Translations under genes and position numbers: made by a program
Notes under the pieces: model-generated
Databases searched by the model: none
The model's input: only the letters and a program-made list of their open reading frames with translations
Told to the model about the DNA's origin: nothing
Shown here: positions 51,338-62,777 of the stretch, in pieces
Layout of the letters: every line of letters starts with the position of its first letter
Numbering within the stretch: the stretch's first letter is position 1
Assembly (NCBI GenBank): GCA_963974055.1
Contig: CAXBCP010000006.1
Coordinates: 62,001-126,000, forward strand
Length of the DNA: 64,000 nucleotides
Direction of reading: 5' to 3'
Source of the DNA: CAXBCP01 sp963974055
Lineage (GTDB): Bacteria; Pseudomonadota; Alphaproteobacteria; MPNO01; UBA830

Positions 51338-51506
51338 TCTTCGTTAACGGGACGGGTAGCTGTTAAAACCGCGTTTCAGTCGCGCAGAGCGTGTGTGGAC
51401 AAGCAGAAATAATTATTTTATAACAGCGTGTTAGGGAGCCATCGTTAACTGATTGTTAAGCACATTCAGTGTAAGTTTCAGTGTGGACCACCGGGGGAGG
51501 TCTGAA

Positions 51507-51836
51507 ATGTCATCTGAGAAGCAAGAGGTCATGGCCTGGTTGAAGAAAGAGAACGGGCGGTCGTTGAGCAGTTTCTTCTTCAAGCGGGGAAGAAAGCTCG
51601 AATACGTTCGTCCGGGCTCCACTTTCCAGCGGGTCCATCGCGACAGCATGGTCGAGACCGCGGAAGTTCTGTCGGTCGGGACGGATTCCTACGGCATCCC
51701 CCATGTCCGGTTTCAGGTCAGTTTCCGGCGCCCCAACCGGAACAAATTCGACGGCGGCGCGCGGATGCTCGCTTTGAAATCGTTTGCGGACCAGTACCGC
51801 GAGCGCGTTTCGTCCCTCGAAGCGGCCACCCACTGA
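51507..51836 (+). CDS. Conserved hypothetical protein
   Basis: 109 residues, basic, with no signal peptide or membrane segment. It has a strong GGGGGAGG ribosome site at 6 nt. SSFFFKRGRKLEYVRPGSTFQR and a later ETAEVLSVGTDSYGIPHVRFQVSFRRP suggest a small beta-barrel fold with aromatic/basic patches; nucleic-acid binding is a guess. I do not recognise it. Single gene, flanked by a 169-bp region with GTTAAC-type AT-rich sequence on its left. Confidence 0.72.
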   Translation: MSSEKQEVMAWLKKENGRSLSSFFFKRGRKLEYVRPGSTFQRVHRDSMVETAEVLSVGTDSYGIPHVRFQVSFRRPNRNKFDGGARMLALKSFADQYRERVSSLEAATH

Positions 51837-51876
51837 AAAAGCCGGCAGTTCACCTGTAACAGGTCGCGTATTGGCC

Positions 51877-52353
51877 TTAGTTGACCGGGGTTGCGCCGAG
51901 CGGCAGGGCGGTTTCGTATTTGACGCGGTTAAGCGCGAAGCTGGATTTGATGCTGGCAACGCCCGGTATACGTGTGAGATGGCTTTTAAGAAAAGCCTCG
52001 TAGGCAGCCACATCCGGCACCACAACCCGAAGCAGATAATCTGAATCGCCGGTCATCAGGTAGCATTCCATGACCTCAGGGCGATCGGCGACGACACGTT
52101 CGAACCTGTCCAGGGCGGTCTCGACCTGTCTTTCCAGCGTTACCTGAACGAATACGCTGAGGGCGTATCCACCGGCTGCCTGGTCGAGGATAGCCGCATA
52201 GCGGTCGATAACGCCGGCATTTTCCAGATCGCGGACCCGGCGCAGGCACGGTGAGGGCGACAGCCCGACTGCCGCCGCAAGATCGACATTGCTGATGCGT
52301 CCGTTGCGCTGAAGTTCCGCCAGAATTTTGCGGTCGATCGGGTCAAGCTCCAT
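51877..52353 (-). CDS. Lrp/AsnC-family regulator
   Basis: 158 residues. N-terminal HTH MELDPIDRKILAELQRNGRISNVDLAAAVGLSP (start at LDPIDRKIL; recognition region SPSPCLRRVRDLENAGVI), then a RAM domain with VMECYLMTGDSDYLLRVVVPD. Divergent from the MdeB-like E1 gene, which it probably controls, resembling MdeR/BkdR-type regulation by an amino acid. The ATG at 52353 is chosen because of the family start MELDPID and the palindrome just upstream. Confidence 0.9.
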   Translation of the reverse strand: MELDPIDRKILAELQRNGRISNVDLAAAVGLSPSPCLRRVRDLENAGVIDRYAAILDQAAGGYALSVFVQVTLERQVETALDRFERVVADRPEVMECYLMTGDSDYLLRVVVPDVAAYEAFLKSHLTRIPGVASIKSSFALNRVKYETALPLGATPVN

Positions 52354-52355
52354 AT

Positions 52356-52369
52356 GGGCATATATGCCC
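52356..52369. promoter_or_regulatory. Perfect palindrome upstream of the Lrp gene
   Basis: GGGCATATATGCCC, 14 bp, ends 3 nt before the ATG of the Lrp-family gene and faces the E1 gene 120 bp away. A likely autoregulatory and divergent-promoter binding site. Confidence 0.65.
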
Positions 52370-52489
52370 TGTAAATATATCACTTAGCAATTAAATTGCT
52401 CTATTGAGGGAATAAGCTGTCGTCTTCGCAAGATAATGTGGAAATATTTGCGCTAAAATCCTGCGGAGAACGGACCTGAAAGACGGAAT

Positions 52490-54883
52490 ATGAAGAACAA
52501 CCTGATGCCGCGCCCCGGCACTGCGGACGCCGTTGAACCGATTTCTCTGGGGTCGGACAAAATGGCGGCCCTGCGGGCGCTGGAACGCAAGGTACTGTGG
52601 CTGTCGAGCTGGATGATCCATAACGCGAACCACGTCCGGGGCTCGCGCGACGGGCTGAAGGTCGGCGGACATCAGGCGTCCAGTGCCTCCGTCGCCACCA
52701 TGATGACGGCGCTCTATTTCGACGTGTTGCGGCCGCAGGACCGGGTGGCTGTCAAACCGCACGCATCGCCGGTCTTTCACGCCATTCAGTATCTGCTCGG
52801 CAACCAGACCCGGGACAAGATCGAACAGTTGCGGGCCTTCGGCGGCGCCCAGTCTTATCCGTCGCGCACCAAAGACACGGACGATGTGGACATTTCGACG
52901 GGATCCGTCGGACTTGGCGCGGCGCATACCGTGTTTTCGTCGATCGTACAGGACTACGTGCATCTCAAGGGGATTACGCCGGATGGGTTGCACGAAGGCC
53001 GGATGATCGCGCTTGTGGGCGATGCCGAGCTCGACGAAGGCAATATGTACGAAGCTCTGCTCGAGGGATGGAAAAAAGACATCCGGAATGTCTGGTGGGT
53101 CATCGACTACAACCGCCAGAGTCTGGATTCGGTGATTTCAGACCGGCTGTTCGGGCGGATCGATCATCTGTTCGAAAACATGGGCTGGCGGGTCGTCACG
53201 TTGAAATACGGCAAACTGCTGGAGCGTGCATTCGCGGAGGCAGGCGGCGACGCGCTGCGCGACTGGATAGACACCTGCCCGAACTCTCTTTATGCCGCCC
53301 TGACGTTCAAAGGCGGCTCGGCGTGGCGCGAACATCTTAACCGCGACCTGAAAGGCGTAGTGGGCATAAAGGCGCTGCTCGACGACCACGATGACGGGGC
53401 GCTTCATCGGTTGCTGACGAACCTCGCCGGCAACGACCTCGAAGCGTCCCTCGATGCCTTTCATGGCGTGACCGACGATGTCCCGACTTGCTTCATCGGA
53501 TACACGGTGAAGGGTTTCGGGCTGCCATTTGCAGGGCACAAGGACAACCATTCCGGATTGATGAACGTCGAGCAGATGGATGCCTTCCGGGAATCGCTTG
53601 ACATCGCGCCGGGCGAGGAATGGGAGCGCTTCGCCGGGCTCGACGTCGATACCGCGTCGCTGGAGCGTTTTCTCGCCGATGTGCCGTTCGCGCAGCAATA
53701 CCCGCGCCGCTTCGATACTCCGCGGATCGATATTCCGGCACGGCTGGACGTTCAATTGCGCCCCAAAATGTCGACCCAGGACGGGTTCGGCCGCATTCTG
53801 AACGCAATCGCACAGAGCGACGGCGACCTGGCGGACCGGATCGTCACCACCTCGCCGGACGTGACGGTATCGACCAATCTCGGCCCCTGGGTAAACCGAA
53901 GGGGGATTTTCAGCCGGTCGGAGACGTCCGACACGTTCGCACAGGAAGCCGTCGTATCGGCCCAGAAGTGGCAGATGTCGCCGGAGGGCCAGCACATAGA
54001 GCTCGGGATTGCCGAAACCAACCTGTTTCTGCAGCTTTCGGCCCTGGGACTGGCCGGCAGCATGTTCGGCGCGCGTTTGCTGCCCATCGGGACCGTATAC
54101 GATCCGTTTATCCGCCGCGGGCTCGATGCCATGCATTACGGCTGCTACCAGGATTCTCGCTACATGCTCGTTGCCACGCCGTCCGGCATAACGCTGGCGC
54201 CAGAAGGCGGCGCGCATCAGTCGTCCGAAACGCCGCTGATAACCCTGGCTCAGCCCGGCATGGCGGCGTTTGAGCCGGCCTATGTGGACGAACTCGCCGA
54301 AATCATGCGATGGGGCTTCGAATACATGCAGGCCGATAACGGCGGTTCTGTTGCGCTGCGTCTGTCGACGCGGGTCCTCGATCAGCCCGACCGGGAGATG
54401 ACGGATGAACTGCGCCACGGGATTACCAGCGGCGCATACTGGCTCAGGGAACCGGAAGAGGGGGCGGAACTCGTGGTCGCCTATAGCGGCGCAATCGCGC
54501 CCGAGGCCGTTTCCGCGCACCTGGATATTATTGAGGACATTCCGGGGGCAGGGCTTCTGGCGGTGACATCGGCAGACCGGCTGCACGCGGACTGGATCGG
54601 CCAGCGCAAGGTGCGCAGGGCCGGCAACGCCGCCGCATCGTCGCGAATCGAAACCCTGCTGGACAGGGTGGCCGAAGATGCGGCCCTGGTGACGGTCTGC
54701 GACGCCCATTCGGCGACCCTGGGGTGGCTCGGCTCCGTTGCCGGTCACCGGATTTATCCGCTCGGCGTGGACAGTTTCGGGCAGTCGGGCGATTTGCTCG
54801 ATTTGTACGCCCATTACGGGATCGATTCGGATGCGATCCTGGATGCCGCCGCCCGGGCGTGTATCCGCAGGGTCCGCGGCTGA
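52490..54883 (+). CDS. AceE/MdeB-like thiamine-diphosphate 2-oxo acid dehydrogenase E1
   Basis: 797 residues, homologous to single-chain pyruvate dehydrogenase E1 (AceE family), shorter than the 880-890 of E. coli AceE. Substrate-side H region GGHQASSASVATM, TPP/Mg motif VGDAELDEGNMYEALLEG (GD...EGN) followed by DYNRQSLD, central KGFGLPFAGHKDNHSG, and the C-terminal transketolase-like part with GIAETNLFLQLSALGLAGSMFG. No E2/E3 genes are nearby. The closest model I recall is MdeB, a 2-oxobutyrate-type E1 next to the Lrp-like MdeR. Here too the gene is divergent from an Lrp regulator. Confidence 0.82.
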   Translation: MKNNLMPRPGTADAVEPISLGSDKMAALRALERKVLWLSSWMIHNANHVRGSRDGLKVGGHQASSASVATMMTALYFDVLRPQDRVAVKPHASPVFHAIQYLLGNQTRDKIEQLRAFGGAQSYPSRTKDTDDVDISTGSVGLGAAHTVFSSIVQDYVHLKGITPDGLHEGRMIALVGDAELDEGNMYEALLEGWKKDIRNVWWVIDYNRQSLDSVISDRLFGRIDHLFENMGWRVVTLKYGKLLERAFAEAGGDALRDWIDTCPNSLYAALTFKGGSAWREHLNRDLKGVVGIKALLDDHDDGALHRLLTNLAGNDLEASLDAFHGVTDDVPTCFIGYTVKGFGLPFAGHKDNHSGLMNVEQMDAFRESLDIAPGEEWERFAGLDVDTASLERFLADVPFAQQYPRRFDTPRIDIPARLDVQLRPKMSTQDGFGRILNAIAQSDGDLADRIVTTSPDVTVSTNLGPWVNRRGIFSRSETSDTFAQEAVVSAQKWQMSPEGQHIELGIAETNLFLQLSALGLAGSMFGARLLPIGTVYDPFIRRGLDAMHYGCYQDSRYMLVATPSGITLAPEGGAHQSSETPLITLAQPGMAAFEPAYVDELAEIMRWGFEYMQADNGGSVALRLSTRVLDQPDREMTDELRHGITSGAYWLREPEEGAELVVAYSGAIAPEAVSAHLDIIEDIPGAGLLAVTSADRLHADWIGQRKVRRAGNAAASSRIETLLDRVAEDAALVTVCDAHSATLGWLGSVAGHRIYPLGVDSFGQSGDLLDLYAHYGIDSDAILDAAARACIRRVRG

Positions 54884-55033
54884 TATGTCCGCGCGGCGAT
54901 TCCCGCCGGTGACAGGCCGATCAGATTTCGACACGACACCATTGCTCGGGCGATCCGATTGATGTAGACCCCCGCCACCCGTTCGCATTGGTTGACGGAG
55001 GCAGACGTGACGGTTAGGTGTGCGGCCCGGTTT

Positions 55034-55118
55034 GCGGGCGTGGTGGAATTGGTAGACACGCCAGATTTAGGATCTGGTGGCGAAAGCCGTGGGGGTTCGA
55101 GTCCCTTCGCCCGCACCA
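55034..55118 (+). tRNA. tRNA-Leu (TAG)
   Basis: 85 nt. Acceptor GCGGGCG/CGCCCGC, anticodon arm CCAGA-TTTAGGA-TCTGG with anticodon TAG, a long variable arm (GGTGGCGAAAGCCGT, type II tRNA), T-arm TTCGAGTCC, and CCA encoded. Confidence 0.97.
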
Positions 55119-55180
55119 TAGTCTGAGCTGGTTCCGCCTATAATTGGTTGGTCGCGAGACTGACGGTGAAAGAGAGATTT

Positions 55181-56578
55181 ATGCAGGTTACAGAAACCAG
55201 TAGTGAAGGTTTGCGGCGCGAATATTCGATCGTCGTTCCCAAGGAAGATATCGACGGGCGCATGAATGCGCGGCTGATCGAGGTCGGCGGCACGGTAAGC
55301 GTGCCCGGTTTCCGTCCCGGAAAGGTGCCGATGCCGGTGCTGAAGCAGCGTTACGGTCAGGCCGTGCGGGGCGAAATCCTGGAACAGACCATTCAGGAAA
55401 CGATTCAGCAGGCGATGGAGGAAAAAGACCTCCGTCCCGCCATGGAGCCCAAAATCGACCTCGTCACCTTCGAGGACGGCGTGGACCTGGAATACAAGCT
55501 GACCGTGGAAGTTATCCCGGAGATCGACCCGATCGATTTCGGCACGATCGAACTGGAACGCCTGACGGTTGAAATCCCCGACGACGACGTCGAGCAGTCG
55601 ATTACCCGCCTCGCGGAGCAGCAGAAGACCTTTGCCGCCGAAGACGGGCGCGCTGCGGCGAGCGGCGACCAGGTCGTCATGAATTTCGTCGGCAAGATCG
55701 ACGGCGAGGCGTTCGACGGCGGATCGGCTGACGGCATGGAACTCGAACTCGGCAGCGGCCGGTTCATTCCGGGCTTCGAAGACCAGCTGATCGGGGCCAA
55801 GGCCGGCGACAAGAAAGAGGTCAACGTCAAGTTCCCGGACGATTATCAGGCGGAAAACCTGAAATCGAAGGAAGCCTCGTTCGATGTCGAGATTACCGAG
55901 GTGAAAACCCCCGCGGCGGTTGAAATCAACGAGGAATTCGCGACCTCTATGGGTGCCGAAAACCTCGATGCCCTGAAGTCCATGGTGCGCGACCAGATCG
56001 GCAACGAATATACGCAGGTTTCCCGCGGCCGGCTGAAGCGCGACCTGCTCGACCAGCTCGCCGAGCAGGCCGAATTCGAAGTGCCCCCCAGCATGCTCGA
56101 CGAAGAATTCGAGAGCATCTGGAAGCAGCTCCAGGAAGCCAAGGAAAACGATCGTCTGGACGATGACGACAAGGGCAAGTCGGACGATGAACTGCGCGAA
56201 CGCTACCGCGAGATCGCGGCCCGCCGCATCCGGCTGGGTCTGCTGTTGTCGGAAATCGGGCGGTCGAACAATATTACCGTCAGCCAGGACGACCTGAACC
56301 GCGCAATGGCCGAACAGGCTCAGCGTTTTCCGGGACAGGAAGCGATGGTAATGCAGTATTATCAGGAAAATCAGCAGGCGATGCAGGAACTGCAGGCGCC
56401 GATCTTCGAAGAGAAGATTATCGATTACATCCTGGAACTGGCGAAAGTTACCGAACGCAAGGTGACGACGGAAGAACTTCTGGCCGACCCGGAGGGCGAC
56501 GCCGCGGCAGACAAGAAGGGCAAGACGAAAAAGGCCAAGAAGAAAAAGGCCGCTAAAGCCAAGGCCAAGGGAAAATAG
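55181..56578 (+). CDS. tig: Trigger factor
   Basis: 465 residues. Ribosome-binding N-domain with FRPGKVP (44-50), a PPIase domain (about 150-240) with GDQVVMNFVGKIDGE, and the C-terminal chaperone arms ending in a Lys-rich tail (KKAKKKKAAKAKAKGK). It folds nascent chains at the ribosome tunnel. ATG 55181 with AGAGAG upstream. It is followed 85 bp later by clpP, the standard tig-clpP-clpX-lon order. Confidence 0.96.
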   Translation: MQVTETSSEGLRREYSIVVPKEDIDGRMNARLIEVGGTVSVPGFRPGKVPMPVLKQRYGQAVRGEILEQTIQETIQQAMEEKDLRPAMEPKIDLVTFEDGVDLEYKLTVEVIPEIDPIDFGTIELERLTVEIPDDDVEQSITRLAEQQKTFAAEDGRAAASGDQVVMNFVGKIDGEAFDGGSADGMELELGSGRFIPGFEDQLIGAKAGDKKEVNVKFPDDYQAENLKSKEASFDVEITEVKTPAAVEINEEFATSMGAENLDALKSMVRDQIGNEYTQVSRGRLKRDLLDQLAEQAEFEVPPSMLDEEFESIWKQLQEAKENDRLDDDDKGKSDDELRERYREIAARRIRLGLLLSEIGRSNNITVSQDDLNRAMAEQAQRFPGQEAMVMQYYQENQQAMQELQAPIFEEKIIDYILELAKVTERKVTTEELLADPEGDAAADKKGKTKKAKKKKAAKAKAKGK

Positions 56579-56663
56579 GCTGACGAGGTCGGGATGACGA
56601 CCTGAAGGTTGAAACCGGCGGCATCGGTATTACCGGTTCCGTCACAACATCGCTGGAGATCTA

Positions 56664-57320
56664 ATGTACCTCGGCAACGACGACACCCGCATGAATAGCC
56701 TCGTACCGATGGTGGTCGAACAGACCAACCGGGGCGAACGCGCCTACGATATCTATTCGCGTCTCCTGAAAGAGCGCATTATTTTTCTGGTCGGCCCGGT
56801 CGAAGACCATGTTTCGAGCCTGATCTGCGCCCAGCTTCTCTTCCTGGAATCGGAAAACCCGACCAAGGACATCTCGTTCTATATCAATTCGCCCGGCGGT
56901 CTGGTGACGGCGGGGCTCGCGATCTACGACACCATGCAGTACATCCGGCCTGACGTTTCGACCGTCTGCATCGGCCAGGCGGCCTCGATGGGGTCGTTGC
57001 TGATGGCGGCCGGCGCCGCCGGCAAACGGTATTCGCTGCCGAATTCCCGAATCATGGTCCACCAGCCGTCCGGCGGTTTTTCGGGACAGGCGACGGATAT
57101 CGAGATTCACGCCAAGGAAATTCTTTCTCTGCGGTCGCGCCTCAACGATATTTACGTGAAACATACCGGCCAGAAGATCGATGCGATCGAGGAAGCTATG
57201 GAACGCGATCGCTTTCTTGCGCCGGAAGACGCCAAGAAATTCGGTATAATCGATGAGGTTGTTAACGAACGGCCCGTCCCGTCGGATGCCGATAGCAGCG
57301 GCACCGATAAGAAGGATTGA
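56664..57320 (+). CDS. clpP: ATP-dependent Clp protease proteolytic subunit
   Basis: 218 residues. Catalytic triad S108 (GQAASMGS), H133 (MVHQPSGG) and D182 (ERDRFL). Includes INSPGG and the handle region; an N-terminal MVVEQTNRGERAYDIYSRLL matches canonical ClpP1. Partners with ClpX encoded 210 bp downstream. Confidence 0.97.
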   Translation: MYLGNDDTRMNSLVPMVVEQTNRGERAYDIYSRLLKERIIFLVGPVEDHVSSLICAQLLFLESENPTKDISFYINSPGGLVTAGLAIYDTMQYIRPDVSTVCIGQAASMGSLLMAAGAAGKRYSLPNSRIMVHQPSGGFSGQATDIEIHAKEILSLRSRLNDIYVKHTGQKIDAIEEAMERDRFLAPEDAKKFGIIDEVVNERPVPSDADSSGTDKKD

Positions 57321-57530
57321 ACGGATTCGTTACCTTTCGTTAACGCATTGTTGAGGTCTACGGACGCACAATGCCTCTATACGGGAGAGATTCGCGAACT
57401 ATATGAGTAATTCCGGAATGCGCCTTCAGAACAGGGATTCCCGCCGTCTTCCGCCGCAGGTTTGCGGATGGACGCTGGCGGCAGCCTTGTTTAACATGCG
57501 CAGGCACCACCTAGGTTTTCAGGGGTATCA

Positions 57531-58796
57531 ATGAGCAAGTCCGTCAGCGGCGACTCGAAAAACGTTCTCTACTGTTCATTCTGCGGAAAGAGCCAGCACG
57601 AGGTCAGGAAACTGATCGCGGGTCCGACCGTCTTCATCTGCGATGAATGCGTCGAACTGTGCATGGACATTATCCGTGAAGAACACAAAACCACGCTCGT
57701 CAAATCGCGCGAAGGGGTTCCGACGCCGAAGGAAATCTGCGGCGTGCTGGACGATTACGTGATCGGTCAGTCGCATGCGAAACGCGTGCTGTCGGTGGCC
57801 GTGCACAATCATTACAAGCGGCTGTCCGCGGGACAGAAAAGCAGCGACGTCGAGATCGCGAAGTCGAATATTATCCTGATCGGGCCGACCGGTTGCGGCA
57901 AGACGTTGCTGGCGCAGACCCTGGCGCGCATCCTTGACGTGCCGTTCACGATGGCGGACGCCACAACGCTCACCGAAGCCGGCTATGTCGGCGAGGATGT
58001 CGAGAACATCATCCTCAAGCTTCTGCAATCCGCAGATTACAACGTCGAACGCGCCCAGCGCGGCATCGTCTATATCGACGAGGTCGATAAAATTTCGCGG
58101 AAATCGGACAACCCGTCGATCACCCGCGACGTGTCGGGCGAGGGCGTGCAGCAGGCGCTGCTGAAGATCATGGAAGGTACGGTCGCTTCCGTGCCGCCGC
58201 AGGGCGGGCGTAAGCATCCCCAGCAGGAATTCCTGCAGGTCGATACGACCAATATCCTGTTCGTGTGCGGCGGCGCATTTGCCGGCCTGGACAAGATCAT
58301 CGGCGACCGGGGGCAGGACACGAGCATCGGTTTCGGTGCGGATGTGCGGGGGCCGGACGATCGCACGACGGGCGATATCCTGCGCGGGGTCGAACCCGAA
58401 GATCTGCTGCGGTTCGGTCTGATCCCCGAATTCGTCGGCCGTTTGCCGATCCTGGCGACCCTCGAAGACCTGGATGAATCGGCGCTGGTCGAAATCCTCA
58501 CCCAGCCCAAAAACGCGTTGATCAAACAGTACGGCCGCCTGTTCGAAATGGAAGACGTTAAGCTGACGTTCAGTGACGATGCGCTACACTCCATCGCGAA
58601 GAAGGGTATCAAGCGAAAGACCGGTGCCCGGGGCCTGCGGTCCATCCTGGAGAGCATCCTGCTCGAAACGATGTATGAATTGCCGAGCCTCGAAGGCGTC
58701 GAGGAGATTGCGATCAATGCCGAAGTCGTCGAAGGACGCGCCCAGCCGCTCTACATTTACGCGGACACGCGTGAGGAAAGCGGCACCACAGCCTGA
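57531..58796 (+). CDS. clpX: Clp protease ATPase subunit ClpX
   Basis: 421 residues. N-terminal zinc-binding domain with C15, C18, C37 and C40; Walker A GPTGCGKT (118-125); Walker B IVYIDEVDKI; and the sensor-2 region TGARGLRSILE. Unfolds substrates for ClpP. Start ATG 57531 follows CAGGGG. The 210-bp gap to clpP has no gene. Confidence 0.97.
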   Translation: MSKSVSGDSKNVLYCSFCGKSQHEVRKLIAGPTVFICDECVELCMDIIREEHKTTLVKSREGVPTPKEICGVLDDYVIGQSHAKRVLSVAVHNHYKRLSAGQKSSDVEIAKSNIILIGPTGCGKTLLAQTLARILDVPFTMADATTLTEAGYVGEDVENIILKLLQSADYNVERAQRGIVYIDEVDKISRKSDNPSITRDVSGEGVQQALLKIMEGTVASVPPQGGRKHPQQEFLQVDTTNILFVCGGAFAGLDKIIGDRGQDTSIGFGADVRGPDDRTTGDILRGVEPEDLLRFGLIPEFVGRLPILATLEDLDESALVEILTQPKNALIKQYGRLFEMEDVKLTFSDDALHSIAKKGIKRKTGARGLRSILESILLETMYELPSLEGVEEIAINAEVVEGRAQPLYIYADTREESGTTA

Positions 58797-58895
58797 CTCG
58801 CATGCGCTTGATTTAGCGAAGCAGCGAGCCATCTTAAGTCTAGAGGCGGCGCGCCGTCTTGCGTCAGCCATATAGCGTAGACAGGAACAAAAAGT

Positions 58896-61313
<2,418 letters not shown>

Positions 61314-61337
61314 CCGGGAATAAATTTCCGATTTTGG

Positions 61338-61371
61338 CGGCCTTCGCAGAAATGCGAAGGCCGTTTTTTTT
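61338..61371 (+). terminator. Terminator after lon
   Basis: CGGCCTTCGCA and TGCGAAGGCCG form a perfect 11-bp stem with GAAA loop, followed by eight T. Confidence 0.95.
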
Positions 61372-61479
61372 ATTCAAACCCCGGGGCGGGAACGGCTCTC
61401 TTCGGGCGAGAGTCGAATCGATTCGGGCGATTCTTTCACGAAAACACCCAAAAATGGCGGAAATCTGCGGTTTTCTTGA

Positions 61480-61509
61480 TTGACGCGCCTGAAAATCCGT
61501 CATTAAACT
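61480..61509 (+). promoter_or_regulatory. Possible promoter of the HU gene
   Basis: TTGACG (61480-61485), 18-nt spacer and TAAACT (61504-61509, 4 of 6) lie about 90 bp before the start. Weak but plausible. Confidence 0.4.
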
Positions 61510-61597
61510 TAGCACTCGCACCGGGCGTTCTGTCGTGACCCGGTGTCCGACGACCAGCGACAGTTTAATGCGGTTTCATGAATTGAAAGGGCGTGTC

Positions 61598-61870
61598 GTG
61601 AACAAGAATGATCTCGTGGCTGCCGTGGCCGATAGTTCTGATCTCTCCAAGGCTGATGCAGCGAAAGCTGTGGATGCGGTGTTCGATTCGATCACCGGAT
61701 CGCTCAAAAGCGGTGGAGAAGTTCGACTGGTTGGCTTCGGAACTTTTAGCGTTGCTAACCGGAAGGCCTCTACGGGCCGTAACCCGCGGACTGGTGAATC
61801 GATCCAGATCCCGGCTTCCAAACAGCCGAAGTTCAAAGCGGGCAAAGGGCTCAAGGACGCTGTCAACTGA
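61598..61870 (+). CDS. hupB: DNA-binding protein HU
   Basis: 90 residues, the usual HU length. GTG start with GAAAGGG upstream gives the family start NKNDLVAAVAD. VRLVGFGTFSVANRKASTGRNPRTGESIQI is the conserved DNA-binding arm region (FGTF, RNPRTGE). Nucleoid architecture. Located after lon as in many alphaproteobacteria. Confidence 0.96.
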   Translation: MNKNDLVAAVADSSDLSKADAAKAVDAVFDSITGSLKSGGEVRLVGFGTFSVANRKASTGRNPRTGESIQIPASKQPKFKAGKGLKDAVN

Positions 61871-61897
61871 GACAGCGGTTCTTCCGAACCTGATTGC

Positions 61898-61932
61898 GAA
61901 CCGGCTGCCTTTGTGCAGCCGGTTCCGTTTTT
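61898..61932 (+). terminator. Terminator after the HU gene
   Basis: GAACCGGCTGC and GCAGCCGGTTC form a perfect 11-bp stem with a 6-nt loop, followed by CGTTTTT. Confidence 0.93.
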
Positions 61933-62000
61933 GGGGTATCGTGTTTCAGGGGTATCGTTAGGTATTCTGCTGCCGGAAAAATCTGCTATACAGAATTCGT

Positions 62001-62076
62001 GGGCGGTTAGCTCAGCTGGTAGAGCGTCGCGTTTACATCGCGAATGTCGGCGGTTCGAACCCGTCACCGCCCACCA
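62001..62076 (+). tRNA. tRNA-Val (TAC)
   Basis: 76 nt. Acceptor GGGCGGT/ACCGCCC, D-arm AGCTCAGCTGGTAGAG, anticodon arm TCGCG-TTTACAT-CGCGA with anticodon TAC, T-arm GGTTCGAACC, CCA encoded. Confidence 0.97.
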
Positions 62077-62241
62077 AATATCGGGACAGGCATAGCGCAT
62101 CTGTAAATACCCTGGCCGCCGGTTTCTGCGTTCAGCGGCCGTTCATCTGACTTCAGGTAGATTTATCATCGGCGGCACGTTCGATAGCGCGCCGATTAAG
62201 GTTTAATGCAGCAGGTCTGCGAAAACGGGTAGGGGGAAAAT

Positions 62242-62754
62242 ATGTCCAGAGGCGAGATTAAAAGACGGTCATTCGTCGGCGGTGCAGCGGCTTCGGCCGG
62301 TATCGTTGCGGCCGGCATGTTTGCCGGACGTGCCGTTGCCCAGACCTCCAATGCCGCGGCGGAGGCGACCGCCAAGAAAAAGGCGGCAGAGGCCCAGGCA
62401 AAGGCCAAAGGCGCTCAGGCCGCGAGCCGGAAAAAAGCGGCGGAAATCGCCTCGAAGAAAAAGAGCGCAGCTGTTCAACTGAAAAGGGCCCAGGTTCTGC
62501 GCAACAAAGCCGCCGCCGCCGAGGCGCGTGCGAAGAAGGCGAATGTTGCGTCGACCCGTCGGCTTCAGGCGGCGGAAAAACGTCTGGATATCGCGAAAAA
62601 ACGTTACCAGGCCGTATTCAAGTCGGACGGGAATGCCGTGAAACCGGCGCCCGGTACGCCTGCAACGCCGGCGGATAAAAAGAAAGCCGCCGAAGCGGCT
62701 GCCAAGAAGCGGAGCCAGGAAGCGCGCGCCAAGGCGGCAGCGAAAAAGGGTTGA
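62242..62754 (+). CDS. Tat-exported Ala/Lys-rich protein
   Basis: 170 residues. A twin-arginine-like signal (KRRSFVGGAAASAGIVAAGM, cleavage near AVA-Q) is followed by a long Ala/Lys-rich helical region with repeated KKKAAEAQAKAK-type heptads and a basic C-terminus (AKAAAKKG). Composition resembles histone H1/DNA- or polymer-binding proteins, but export would place it in the periplasm. ATG 62242 follows AGGGGG. No family recognised; extreme composition makes homology hard to judge. Confidence 0.7.
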   Translation: MSRGEIKRRSFVGGAAASAGIVAAGMFAGRAVAQTSNAAAEATAKKKAAEAQAKAKGAQAASRKKAAEIASKKKSAAVQLKRAQVLRNKAAAAEARAKKANVASTRRLQAAEKRLDIAKKRYQAVFKSDGNAVKPAPGTPATPADKKKAAEAAAKKRSQEARAKAAAKKG

Positions 62755-62777
62755 TACCCGTTTCCGTTTAACCGCCG

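Noticed and set aside
53138..54988. 616-codon frame antisense to the E1 gene
   Set aside because: Shadow frame with no domain; the E1 frame has all TPP motifs.
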